A stretch of DNA of 19,607 bases, from assembly GCA_001778285.1 (NCBI GenBank), contig MFGL01000040.1, forward strand, positions 9,895 through 29,501. The letters are read 5' to 3'. The notes below the pieces were generated by a model that had not been told where the DNA came from, ran no database searches, and saw nothing but the letters and a program-made list of their open reading frames with translations. Source of the DNA: Candidatus Falkowbacteria bacterium RIFOXYC2_FULL_47_12. GTDB taxonomy: Bacteria > Patescibacteriota > Patescibacteriia > Patescibacteriales > XYC2-FULL-47-12. Both the position numbers and the translations under genes were made by a program. Of the stretch, positions 1 to 6,684 are shown piece after piece. The stretch's first letter is position 1. Each line of letters starts with the position of its first letter.

Positions 1-1
1 G

Positions 2-847
2 AAGCCGACCTACGGGCGCGCTTCGCGTTTTGGCATCGTGGCCATGACGTCTTCCACCGACGTTCCCGGACCGCTTGCGAAAACCGCCGCAGACGCGGCG
101 TTTGTCCAGCAGATTATTTCCGGTCATGACAAAAATGATTTTACGACCGTTGAGAGGGCGGTACCTGATTTTTCCCCAGATGTGGCAAGCGATGTTGCGG
201 GTTTAAAAATCGGCGTGCCGGATGAGTTTTTTATTTCCGAAATGGACCAGGCAGTCGCGGAAAAAATCAAAGAAACCATTGCCGCGCTCAAAGCTCGCGG
301 CGCCAAAATTATCAATGTCAGTCTGCCGCATACTAAGTACGCATTGCCGGTTTACTACATCATTACGCCGTCAGAGGTCAGTTCAAATTTGGGACGCTAT
401 GACGGTATTCGTTACGGTTTTTCCGCGCAAAAAGAAGCGGAGAATTTGGCTGATATTTATTTCAAAACCCGCGGCCGCGGTTTTGGCCAGGAACCAAAGC
501 GGCGCATCATGCTGGGAACCTACGTGCTCTCGGCCGGCTACTACGATGCTTACTACGTACAGGCGCAGAAGGTGCGTACCATTATCAATAGGGAATTTGA
601 TGAGGTGTTTAAAAAAGTTGACGTGCTGGTAACGCCGGCCACGCCCGGAACCGCTTTTAAAATCGGCGTTAAAAAAGACCCGTTGAGCATGTATCTGGAG
701 GATATATTTACGCTTTCGCCCTCGCTCGCTGGCCTGCCCGCGATTTCGGTTCCTTGCGGTTTAGTTGATAATTTGCCGGTCGGCTGCCAAATTATCGGCA
801 GGAAGTTTGCGGAAGGCATGGTAATGAAAGTAGCCAGTAAAATTTAG
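2..847 (+). CDS. gatA: GatA, Asp-tRNA(Asn)/Glu-tRNA(Gln) amidotransferase subunit A (5' end outside window)
   Basis: The open frame runs in from the window edge, so only the C-terminal part is present. It begins with KPTYGRASRFGIVA, the amidase-signature segment just after the catalytic Ser-cisSer-Lys region, which must lie upstream. Later blocks typical of GatA follow: LKIGVPDEFF, the helix near VAEKIKET, DVLVTPATPGTAF, and LAGLPAISVPCG followed by PVGCQIIG. In the GatCAB complex this subunit hydrolyses glutamine to supply ammonia for converting Glu-tRNA(Gln) or Asp-tRNA(Asn) to the correct aminoacyl-tRNA. The protein stops soon after GRKFAEGMVMKVASKI, a little short of the usual GatA end, which normally continues with a helix containing Trp-His. 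Its TAG stop shares its last G with the first base of the following tRNA-Ser gene. Confidence 0.93.
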   Translation, partial: KPTYGRASRFGIVAMTSSTDVPGPLAKTAADAAFVQQIISGHDKNDFTTVERAVPDFSPDVASDVAGLKIGVPDEFFISEMDQAVAEKIKETIAALKARGAKIINVSLPHTKYALPVYYIITPSEVSSNLGRYDGIRYGFSAQKEAENLADIYFKTRGRGFGQEPKRRIMLGTYVLSAGYYDAYYVQAQKVRTIINREFDEVFKKVDVLVTPATPGTAFKIGVKKDPLSMYLEDIFTLSPSLAGLPAISVPCGLVDNLPVGCQIIGRKFAEGMVMKVASKI

Positions 848-936
848 GAAGGTTCGCATAGTGGTCGAGTGCGCACGCTTGGAAAGCGTGTAGGGTGTAA
901 AAACCCTCGAGGGTTCGAATCCCTCACCTTCCGCCA
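847..936 (+). tRNA. tRNA-Ser(GGA)
   Basis: A class II tRNA with a complete cloverleaf. The acceptor stem pairs GGAAGGT (847-853) with ACCTTCC (926-932), followed by discriminator G933 and an encoded CCA (934-936). The anticodon stem CACGC/GCGTG encloses loop TTGGAAA, giving anticodon GGA at 881-883, which reads UCC/UCU serine codons. A long variable arm (GGG...CCC around 893-906) and the T arm GAGGG-TTCGAAT-CCCTC fit serine tRNA. The first base is also the last base of the gatA stop codon, so the two genes overlap by one base and are probably co-transcribed, with RNase P cutting the tRNA out. Confidence 0.96.
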
Positions 937-965
937 GAGATAAAGAGCAAGCTAACCTGTGTTAT

Positions 966-1325
966 CTGCCTAAAAAGTTTTTCACAACATTGGCGATTAT
1001 AGTAGGTGTAATTTTCCTCGCCTTTATTTTATACTTCCCGGTAATCTTCCAAGAAGGCAACCCGTTGCCGCAACTAAGCGGCATACTGCAATTAACTTTC
1101 GGCGGCAAAGATATGGTCGCGCTCAGCGCAGCAGGGGACAGGTATCTGACCAGAAGCAAAAACGGTCAGCAAGTTATAGAGAAATTTATGGCGGATAAAA
1201 ATTATCAGCTGATAGACCAGCTCGGCTCAGGCTATATTTTCCAGACTCCAGACGGCAAAAGCGCAGTTACAACACGCCGGCAGTACTCTCGTTTCTATAT
1301 TATGTGGCAATTACTATTAGAGTAA
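966..1325 (+). CDS. small single-pass membrane protein, unknown function
   Basis: No family is recognised. The frame is open from the tRNA gene to the TAA at 1323-1325 and has no ATG near its beginning. Possible starts are CTG at 957, CTG at 966 and TTG at 990. I chose 966 because it keeps the basic stretch PKKFF directly before a hydrophobic segment (TLAIIVGVIFLAFILYFPVIF), the usual layout of an N-terminal membrane anchor with the rest outside. The soluble part of about 85 residues has no cysteines and no motif that I know. There is no clear Shine-Dalgarno sequence. It follows the tRNA-Ser on the same strand and converges with the leftward gene ending at 1441. The weak start makes this a moderate-confidence gene. 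Confidence 0.5.
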   Translation: MPKKFFTTLAIIVGVIFLAFILYFPVIFQEGNPLPQLSGILQLTFGGKDMVALSAAGDRYLTRSKNGQQVIEKFMADKNYQLIDQLGSGYIFQTPDGKSAVTTRRQYSRFYIMWQLLLE

Positions 1326-1440
1326 TAATTGTTTGCATACGGCCTCCTTTATTTTTTTATCTTATATAGATATTTTAATTATACCTGCGTAAGCGGCAAA
1401 AATCAATCAATCGCGCGGCCTTGGCGGCAACTCAAAAAGC

Positions 1441-2361
1441 TTATTTCCAAAAAAAGAAATCGGCCGCTTTGTCTCCTGTCTCGGTGAATTTTATGTTTTT
1501 AATCAGCCGGTCGCTTATGATAATAAAATCAATATTTTTACCGGTCGGAAAAACTAAACCATAGGGGTTGCTCTTGTCCTTCTTGCAATTCAAACATTCC
1601 GCCCTGCCATCAGTTATAAAATTAATTTTTTCACCGTCGGTTTCTACCGCCGTAAACGCGATAGATTCGGCAAGCGGGTCCTCAAGATATAAACGGTAAA
1701 CATATTTATTGCTTGCCGGATCAAAACGCGCGATATAATCGCGCGAGAGCGCGGTGCTGCTGCCATCGTGCTTAAGCTCCTGCTTAGTTAAAACAAAGGA
1801 TAGTTTATTGCCACCGCCATCTTCCATAGCCCGTTCGCGCAACTTCACGCTGTCAAAAAGCGGATAAGCCAGCAGTGCTACCAAAACAATAAACAGGGAA
1901 ATCAAATAATAAACATTGCGCCAAACTGTGTTGGTTTTAAAGTAAGCTAGAATGTTGCCCAAAACATTCCTGACAGCCAAAGTAACAAAAATAAGCGGGG
2001 CGAGGCCGAAAAGCGTTGATATTGTATAAAAATTAAAACCGTCCAGCCGACTTTCTTTTAAATTATGATAAAGTCCCCAGCCGATAGGCGTAATGGGAAA
2101 AAAATAAATGCCTGCGGCAAATATTAAAAAGATAATGTTGGCAAACGGACGATATTTTTTACCGAATAAAAGAAAACAAGCAAACACTGTGCAGATAACG
2201 ATTGTCGGGAGAGTATAAATATTTAAAAATAAAGGAATGGCGAATAAAACCAGCAAAACAGCGAACAGCCGGTTAAATACGATTTCCAATTTAGCCAAAG
2301 CCAGTTTGCTTTTTTCGGGAGCGCCGGCTGGTTTTTCCGAATTAACACTAAAACTTGTCAT
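1441..2361 (-). CDS. multi-pass membrane protein with C-terminal soluble domain, unknown function
   Basis: This 306-residue protein is not recognised as a named family. About five hydrophobic segments lie in the first 170 residues: near RLFAVLLVLFAIPLFLNI, TIVICTVFACFLLF, NIIFLIFAAGIYFF, TLFGLAPLIFVTLAV and YYLISLFIVLVALLAYPLF. A soluble domain of roughly 135 residues follows, rich in beta-prone stretches such as NKYVYRLYLEDP. It contains a CLNC pair that could form a disulfide or bind metal. If the odd number of helices is right, the N-terminus is inside and the C-terminal domain outside. The ATG at 2361 starts a sensible N-terminus (MTSFSVNSEKPAG) but has no clear Shine-Dalgarno sequence. 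It lies 28 bases downstream of the other leftward gene (2390-2737) and is probably co-transcribed with it. Confidence 0.75.
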   Translation of the reverse strand: MTSFSVNSEKPAGAPEKSKLALAKLEIVFNRLFAVLLVLFAIPLFLNIYTLPTIVICTVFACFLLFGKKYRPFANIIFLIFAAGIYFFPITPIGWGLYHNLKESRLDGFNFYTISTLFGLAPLIFVTLAVRNVLGNILAYFKTNTVWRNVYYLISLFIVLVALLAYPLFDSVKLRERAMEDGGGNKLSFVLTKQELKHDGSSTALSRDYIARFDPASNKYVYRLYLEDPLAESIAFTAVETDGEKINFITDGRAECLNCKKDKSNPYGLVFPTGKNIDFIIISDRLIKNIKFTETGDKAADFFFWK

Positions 2362-2389
2362 ATAAAACGAATTTAAAAAAGACGGCTAA

Positions 2390-2737
2390 TTATTTTAAAT
2401 TATTGCTCCTCTTCTGTATCCAGCTCAATAAAAATAAAATTCCGGTAACCGCCGCCGGCCCCGAAATTGAAACATACCAGCTCCACGGCCGACTTAATCC
2501 GGCGAGCCAAACATAGCCCAAAGCGAACGCCAAAAAAACAATAACGCCGACCAAGTCCCATTTCCAGGCCGCTATTACCGCTATCAGCAAAATTAAAGAC
2601 GGCAAAAGATGCATCGCCAAAGCCGGCAGCGCCGCTAAACCCTGATATTCGCTAAACACATCCAGCGCGAACAAAGATAAAAATAAGATAAATAAAACAG
2701 ATAAAATTCGCGGACTCCAATACAAAAATTTTTGCAT
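2390..2737 (-). CDS. small four-helix membrane protein, DUF7670-like
   Basis: A 115-residue, almost fully hydrophobic protein. The open frame extends upstream to 2905, but I start at the ATG at 2735-2737. The upstream part is basic and reads through a repeat region, whereas MQKFLYWSPRILSVLFILFL is a natural N-terminus. Four membrane segments are visible: RILSVLFILFLSLFALDVF, LAMHLLPSLILLIAVIAAW, LVGVIVFLAFALGYVWLAG and ISGPAAVTGILFLLSWIQ. The opening motif (YWxPRILxxLFILFxSLFALDVF) resembles a widespread small membrane family that I recall as DUF7670. That name is from memory, and no function is known to me. It is followed after 28 bases by the larger membrane protein on the same strand. Confidence 0.72.
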   Translation of the reverse strand: MQKFLYWSPRILSVLFILFLSLFALDVFSEYQGLAALPALAMHLLPSLILLIAVIAAWKWDLVGVIVFLAFALGYVWLAGLSRPWSWYVSISGPAAVTGILFLLSWIQKRSNNLK

Positions 2738-2826
2738 AATTTTTATAAAAATAATAAATTTACAATGTGTATACTTATAACATTTTATTGGACATGATAA
2801 AAACGAAGCCCGCTTTCGCTCGGTTC

Positions 2827-2918
2827 GGCGGACTGCGTCACGCCAAAGCCTAATCAAAAAGCGAGCAGGGATCGCCTTCGCGAATCTTCTGGCGGACTTC
2901 GTCACGCCGAAGGTCCGC
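2827..2918. repeat. two copies of an 18-base palindromic-type repeat
   Basis: GGCGGACTGCGTCACGCC at 2827-2844 and GGCGGACTTCGTCACGCC at 2891-2908 differ at one base. The second copy folds into a hairpin with GTCCGC at 2913-2918: GCGGAC pairs with GTCCGC, and TTCG with CGAA, with one bulged G. The surrounding DNA is markedly GC-richer than the AT-rich stretch just before it (2738-2800). This looks like a REP-type intergenic element next to a tRNA gene. There is no T-tract, so it is not a simple terminator. Confidence 0.6.
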
Positions 2919-2933
2919 TACGGCGGGCAAAGG

Positions 2934-3020
2934 CGGAAGGGGAGGGATTCGAACCCTCGGAGCCCGTGAAGGCTCAACAACTTAGCAGGTTGCTGCTTTC
3001 AGCCACTCAGCCACCCTTCC
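2934..3020 (-). tRNA. tRNA-Ser(GCT)
   Basis: Read on the minus strand, the acceptor stem GGAAGGG (3020-3014) pairs with CCCTTCC (2941-2935), with discriminator G at 2934. The anticodon stem GCAAC/GTTGT holds loop CTGCTAA, anticodon GCT, reading AGC/AGU serine codons. The long variable arm (GAGCC...GGCTC) and T arm GAGGG-TTCGAAT-CCCTC are as expected. The bases after the discriminator read CCT, so CCA is not encoded and must be added by the CCA-adding enzyme, unlike the first tRNA-Ser in this window. Confidence 0.95.
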
Positions 3021-3187
3021 ATGCAAGGCCTTTGCAAGAAAGTGATTCCTTACAAAGACTTTGTTTTTTATTATACAGAAAGCGGTAAATATTGCAATAA
3101 ATCAGCTCGTTTACTTGCTTTCCTTTTGACATTTCAAAAGGGAAGTGGGAAAATAGAGAAAGTGATAATCTACTAACCCAAACGGTT

Positions 3188-3319
3188 ATGTCAGAAAAAA
3201 AATGCGATTGCGGCATGCCGCTGGATGAAAACACTGCCTGCTCGTGCGAGCCGGGCGTCTGCGTGCACTGCTGCACCTGCGCGCCGGACTGCGAGTGCAA
3301 CTGCCGCAGCAAGCGGTAA
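3188..3319 (+). CDS. 43-residue cysteine-rich, metallothionein-like protein
   Basis: A short frame of 43 codons with 11 cysteines and one histidine. It begins MSEKKCDCGMPLDENTACSC, and the cysteines fall in CxC and CC clusters: CDC (6-8), CSC (18-20), C25, CVHCC-type C28/C29 with H27, C31, and C35/C37/C39 as CxCxC. Everything outside the cysteines is short, polar and without a hydrophobic core, so the protein would fold only around metal. This is the pattern of a metallothionein-type Zn/Cd/Cu binder, although I cannot assign it to a named bacterial family. It has no signal peptide, so it would be cytosolic. The ATG at 3188 is preceded by an AT-rich region with a weak -10-like TAATCT (3166-3171). 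An intrinsic terminator follows at 3346, which marks it as its own transcription unit. Confidence 0.72.
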   Translation: MSEKKCDCGMPLDENTACSCEPGVCVHCCTCAPDCECNCRSKR

Positions 3320-3345
3320 AATCAAAGCCGGCACTGCTACGCAAG

Positions 3346-3368
3346 AATCGCCAGCCACGGCGATTTTT
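3346..3368 (+). terminator. intrinsic terminator after the Cys-rich gene
   Basis: AATCGCC (3346-3352) pairs perfectly with GGCGATT (3359-3365) across loop AGCCAC, and the 3' arm runs into a short T-run. A TATACT at 3371-3376 starts three bases further on, so the terminator is packed against the next promoter. Confidence 0.72.
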
Positions 3369-3370
3369 GC

Positions 3371-3376
3371 TATACT
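3371..3376 (+). promoter_or_regulatory. probable -10 box of the DUF4349 gene
   Basis: TATACT is the -10 form used repeatedly in this window. No good -35 is visible because the upstream position is occupied by the terminator hairpin. Transcription from here would give a leader of about 45 bases made almost entirely of an 18-base tandem repeat. Confidence 0.4.
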
Positions 3377-3384
3377 ACTACCAT

Positions 3385-3420
3385 ACTTAATTCATTAACC
3401 TAACTTAATTCATTAACCTA
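3385..3420 (+). repeat. perfect 18-base tandem duplication in the 5' leader
   Basis: ACTTAATTCATTAACCTA occurs at 3385-3402 and again, without any change, at 3403-3420. The second copy ends five bases before the ATG at 3426. Identical copies suggest a recent slippage or a selected binding site. Confidence 0.9.
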
Positions 3421-3425
3421 TCTGT

Positions 3426-4481
3426 ATGGACATTTTTAAACAATTCAACTTTAAGTCCACAACGCTGTTAAAAGCGGCGGGCATTGTGCTGGCCGCGGTT
3501 GTGTTGCTCGCGGTCGTCGCGCTCTTTTTTCGCATCGCCGGTTCTTCGTTTAGCGCGGTGCGCTCTACCGTCATGAATCAGAGCGCGCCGAGCTTCGTAA
3601 CATCAGACATAGGCTATGATGAAAATATGTATGCAGCCAAAGGCGAGGCGGCGTACTATGGGGGCAGTGATGCCGGCATGGCGCTGTCCACCCGCAACAT
3701 CGCGCCGGCACCGCAAGGCACCGGCACGACCGGGGATACGGCCGAGGAGTTTGAAGTGACCGACTACAGCGCAACCGTTGAGACGCGGCGTCTGGATGAC
3801 ACCTGCAACGCGGTTTCAGATTTGAAGGCGCGCGAGGATATTATTTTTGAAAACGAAAACCGCTTTGAGCGCGGCTGTAACTATACGTTCAAAGTCAAAA
3901 CCGCGGCCGTGGATGAGGTGGTTGCTCTCATCAAAAAACTTGATCTCAAGGATTTTTCCAAAAACACCTACACCATCCAATCACAAATTGAGGATTTTAC
4001 CTCGGAAACGGAAATTTTGCAAAAAAAACTTGACTCGGTTACTGCCACACTCTCTGATGCCATGGACGCATATGACAAAATCAGCAAACTGGCGACCAGC
4101 GCGCGCGACGTGGAGAGTTTGGCAAAAATTATTGACAGCAAATTGCAGCTCATTGAGCACCTGACGCAGGAGCGCATCAATATCAACGAACAATTAGACC
4201 GGTTCGCGCGCGCCAAAGCTGAAGCATTGGATCGGCTGGACTACACGTATTTTCGCGTGAACGTGGTTGAGAATAAATACATTGACGGCCGCGCCATCAA
4301 AGATTCCTGGCAGGCGGCAATCAAAGATTTCGTGCGCAACGTCAACCAGACTTTGCAGGACATCACTATCAATTTAGTGGCTATGGCTTTGGTGCTCGCG
4401 CAGTACGTTTTGTACCTGTTCATCGTTCTCATCGTGGCAAAGTACGCCTGGAAATTTGCGCGCTCTCTTTGGGAAAAGTAA
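3426..4481 (+). CDS. DUF4349 domain membrane protein
   Basis: A 351-residue protein with one hydrophobic segment near the N-terminus (about residues 14-37, LLKAAGIVLAAVVLLAVVALFF) and another near the C-terminus (about 317-340, LVAMALVLAQYVLYLFIVLIV), so both ends are anchored and the middle lies outside. Between them are a low-complexity linker (40-110), a compact domain with two cysteines (around TCNAVSDL and RGCNYTFKV) that could form a disulfide, and a long coiled coil (about 188-270). This is the layout of DUF4349 proteins, common in Patescibacteria and Firmicutes, whose function is unknown; an envelope role is inferred. The nuclease gene follows after nine bases and is probably in the same operon. 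Confidence 0.85.
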   Translation: MDIFKQFNFKSTTLLKAAGIVLAAVVLLAVVALFFRIAGSSFSAVRSTVMNQSAPSFVTSDIGYDENMYAAKGEAAYYGGSDAGMALSTRNIAPAPQGTGTTGDTAEEFEVTDYSATVETRRLDDTCNAVSDLKAREDIIFENENRFERGCNYTFKVKTAAVDEVVALIKKLDLKDFSKNTYTIQSQIEDFTSETEILQKKLDSVTATLSDAMDAYDKISKLATSARDVESLAKIIDSKLQLIEHLTQERININEQLDRFARAKAEALDRLDYTYFRVNVVENKYIDGRAIKDSWQAAIKDFVRNVNQTLQDITINLVAMALVLAQYVLYLFIVLIVAKYAWKFARSLWEK

Positions 4482-4490
4482 AAAAAATTC

Positions 4491-5351
4491 ATGCCTGATA
4501 AATTCGCCGCCACGTGGGCCTCGCACTCATCCATTACGGATTTTTTGGAGTGCCCGCGCGCCTACTATCTCAAAAACGTCTACCGCGACCCGACAACCGG
4601 ACACAAAATGACGCTGATGGCGCCTTCGTTGGCGCTGGGTCAGGCCGTACACAGCGTGCTGGAGTCTCTCTCGGTTCTGCCGGCAAATGAGCGCATTACG
4701 CTGGAGCTTTTACCAAAATTCAGAAAAGAGTGGGAAAACGTTGCCGGCGAAAAGGGCGGCTTTTCTGGCATTGACCAGGAGTACCGCTACAAAAAGCGCG
4801 GCGAGGAAATGCTCGCGCGCGTCTACGACAATCCGGGCCCGCTCCTGAATTTGGCGGTAAAAATTAAAAAAGATTTGCTCTACTACTGGCTTTCCGAAGA
4901 CGAAGAGCTGATTCTGTGCGGCCGCATTGACTGGATGGAATATCTGCAGGAGCAAGACGCTGTGCACATCATTGACTTTAAAACCGGTCAGAAGCGGGCG
5001 GAGAATTCTCTGCAATTACCCATCTACTATTTGCTCGCGGTTAATTGCCAAAATCGCACGGTTGCGCGCGCGAGTTACTGGTATTTGGCGCTTGATGACG
5101 CGCCGGCGGTGTTGGAACTGCCCGACGCCGAGCGCGCTCGCATAAAAATTCTGGACGTCGCGCGGCAGATGAAGCTTGCCCGTCAGCTCAAAAAATTCGC
5201 CTGTCCGCACGGCACTTGCCGCGCCTGCGAACCATTTGAACGGATTGTGAAGGGCGAAGGCAAACTCATCGGCGCGGATGATTTCAGGCGCGACGTTTAC
5301 ATTTTGCCTTACGTCAACGACGTTGACTACGCCGAAGAGGTTATTTTGTAA
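4491..5351 (+). CDS. PD-(D/E)XK superfamily nuclease, RecB/Cas4-like, with four-cysteine Fe-S motif
   Basis: A 286-residue single-domain protein. Motifs appear in the order expected of the RecB-like nuclease fold: SHSSITDFLECPRAYYL (11-27), LGQAVHSVLE with H54, GRIDWME with D147, IIDFKTGQ with D162 and K164, and QLPIYYLL with Q175. Cys21 near the N-terminus and Cys238, Cys243 and Cys246 (CPHGTCRAC) near the end match the [4Fe-4S] staple seen in AddB, Cas4 and related nucleases. It should cut single-stranded or end-processed DNA, probably in repair. No helicase subunit and no CRISPR genes are nearby, so it is a stand-alone member. The ATG at 4491 lies nine bases after the DUF4349 stop. Confidence 0.9.
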   Translation: MPDKFAATWASHSSITDFLECPRAYYLKNVYRDPTTGHKMTLMAPSLALGQAVHSVLESLSVLPANERITLELLPKFRKEWENVAGEKGGFSGIDQEYRYKKRGEEMLARVYDNPGPLLNLAVKIKKDLLYYWLSEDEELILCGRIDWMEYLQEQDAVHIIDFKTGQKRAENSLQLPIYYLLAVNCQNRTVARASYWYLALDDAPAVLELPDAERARIKILDVARQMKLARQLKKFACPHGTCRACEPFERIVKGEGKLIGADDFRRDVYILPYVNDVDYAEEVIL

Positions 5352-5377
5352 CCGCAGAGACGCAAAAAGGCCGCCCA

Positions 5378-5406
5378 TTGCCAAAGTGAGAGGTTTTTTA
5401 TATAGT
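5378..5406 (+). promoter_or_regulatory. promoter of the CofE-like gene (leaderless)
   Basis: TTGCCA (5378-5383), a 17-base spacer and TATAGT (5401-5406). The ATG at 5415 begins eight bases after the -10 box, where the transcription start itself would fall, so the mRNA should lack a 5' leader. Confidence 0.68.
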
Positions 5407-5414
5407 AAAAAGCT

Positions 5415-6191
5415 ATGTTGCAATTCATTCCCGTAAAAACGCGGCCGCTTTTGCCGCCCAAAGACGACATTTATCCGGTTTTGGATAAATACCTGCCGCC
5501 GCTTAAAGAAGGCGACGTTATTATGGTGACGTCAAAAATTTTGGGGATTCACCAGGGGCGCTGCGTCAAAATTGAAAAAGACACGCGCGAGGAAAAAGAC
5601 GCGCTCATAATGCGGGAAGCCGACTACTACATTCCGCGCGCGCAGGTGCCGCACGAATACTCGCTGACCATTAAAGATAATACGCTGGTAGCTTCCGCCG
5701 GCATTGACAAAAGCAACGGCAACGGCTACTACGTGTTCTGGCCTACGCAAACCAACAAGCTCTTGCGGGAGGTGTGCGTGTACCTGAAAAAAAAATATCG
5801 GCTGCAAAAGCTCGCCGTCATTGCCATTGACAGCCACAGCTTGCCCCTGCGTCACGGCACGACTGGCGTGGCCATGGGATTCTACGGTCTGAAGCCGGTG
5901 AAAGATTACCGCGGTCGGCCGGATATATTTGGGCGTAAGCTCAAAGTAACGCGCGCCAACGTCGTTGATTCGCTGGCCTCTTTCTGCAACCTTTTGATGG
6001 GTGAAAGCAATGAAACCACGCCGCTTCTTATCGTGCGCGACGCGCTTTTCATCGATTTTACCAACCGGCAAACGTACCATCAGCTTTTTATGCCCATTAC
6101 GCAGGATATTTTTTACCCATTATTAAAAAAATTTCATGCGCTCCAAAAAAAGAAGTTTGCGATTCAGCATGATCGCCGCCATCACCATTGA
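5415..6191 (+). CDS. CofE-like amino-acid ligase (coenzyme F420-0:L-glutamate ligase family)
   Basis: A 258-residue protein with the conserved blocks of the CofE/FbiB ligase domain: KEGDVIMVTSKI (31-42), VASAGIDKSN (92-101), IAIDSHSLPLRHGTTGVAMG (137-155) and GLKPVKDYRGRPDIFG (158-173), then NVVDSLASFCNLLMGESNETTP (182-203). In methanogens and actinobacteria this domain adds glutamates to F420-0 using GTP. No other F420 genes are in this window and CPR bacteria are not known to me to make F420, so the true acceptor is uncertain: another cofactor, or a folate- or peptide-like acid. Its last 56 bases overlap the following reductase frame, implying translational coupling. The unusual basic tail (HDRRHHH) is produced by that overlap. 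Confidence 0.82.
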   Translation: MLQFIPVKTRPLLPPKDDIYPVLDKYLPPLKEGDVIMVTSKILGIHQGRCVKIEKDTREEKDALIMREADYYIPRAQVPHEYSLTIKDNTLVASAGIDKSNGNGYYVFWPTQTNKLLREVCVYLKKKYRLQKLAVIAIDSHSLPLRHGTTGVAMGFYGLKPVKDYRGRPDIFGRKLKVTRANVVDSLASFCNLLMGESNETTPLLIVRDALFIDFTNRQTYHQLFMPITQDIFYPLLKKFHALQKKKFAIQHDRRHHH

Positions 6192-6666
6192 CGGCAGAAT
6201 CGCCAAAGACAGCCATCAGCTCACCGATTGGACATCAGTTGAAGACAAAAATTTTTTGCATAAAAAACTTGACGCAAGCGACGTTGTCATTGTCGGAAAC
6301 AATACTTTCAAAACTGCCAGAGAGCCACTGTCAAAACGAAACTGCATCGTCTTCACCAGAGCAATTGCAGGGAGCCGGCAGAAAAACGAAAATTGTCTTT
6401 ATGTAAACCCGGCTGGCGTTGACATTATAAAGTTATTACAGGGTAAAAATTACCGCCGCATTGCCGTACTGGGCGGCACGCAGGTGTACTCCTGGTTTTT
6501 GGAAAAAAACTTGCTTGACGAAATCTATCTCACCGTAGAGCCGATAGTTTTTGGTTCGGGTCTGCCGCTGTTTACGGCTGGCTTAACGCGGGATACACAG
6601 TATAAATTGATTTCAGCTAAGAAATTAAATAACAAGGGAAGTGTGTTGCTGCACTATGTAAATTGA
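6136..6666 (+). CDS. dihydrofolate reductase-fold protein, RibD C-terminal reductase type
   Basis: A 176-residue protein with the DHFR/RibD_C pattern: MIAAITIDGRIA, a DWTSVEDKNF segment, ASDVVIVGNNTF, then RRIAVLGGTQVYSWF and the strand pair LDEIYLTVEPIVFGSGLPLF. RibD-type members reduce the ribosylaminopyrimidine intermediate of riboflavin synthesis with NADPH, and close relatives act on folates. No deaminase domain is present, so it is a reductase only. The ATG at 6136 adds a basic extension (MRSKKRSLRFS) before the usual family start at 6169; either start overlaps the CofE-like gene (by 56 or 23 bases). The coupling to a CofE-like ligase suggests that both act on one pteridine- or flavin-type cofactor, which is inference. 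Confidence 0.82.
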   Translation: MRSKKRSLRFSMIAAITIDGRIAKDSHQLTDWTSVEDKNFLHKKLDASDVVIVGNNTFKTAREPLSKRNCIVFTRAIAGSRQKNENCLYVNPAGVDIIKLLQGKNYRRIAVLGGTQVYSWFLEKNLLDEIYLTVEPIVFGSGLPLFTAGLTRDTQYKLISAKKLNNKGSVLLHYVN

Positions 6667-6684
6667 TAATTGGTAATGTCGCGT

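Noticed and set aside
1305..1355. Leftward Shine-Dalgarno AAAGGAGG with ATG four bases on
   Set aside because: It opens only a 12-codon frame (MQTIITLIVIAT) inside the 3' end of the membrane protein gene; probably chance, though a tiny leader cannot be excluded.
2738..2905. Upstream extension of the DUF7670-like protein
   Set aside because: It is basic, passes through one of the palindromic repeats and is followed by a much better start at 2737.
3007..3312. Leftward 101-codon open frame
   Set aside because: It overlaps the Cys-rich gene and part of tRNA-Ser(GCT) and has no recognisable features.
5532..6080. Leftward 182-codon open frame
   Set aside because: It is a mirror of the CofE-like gene with no family signal.
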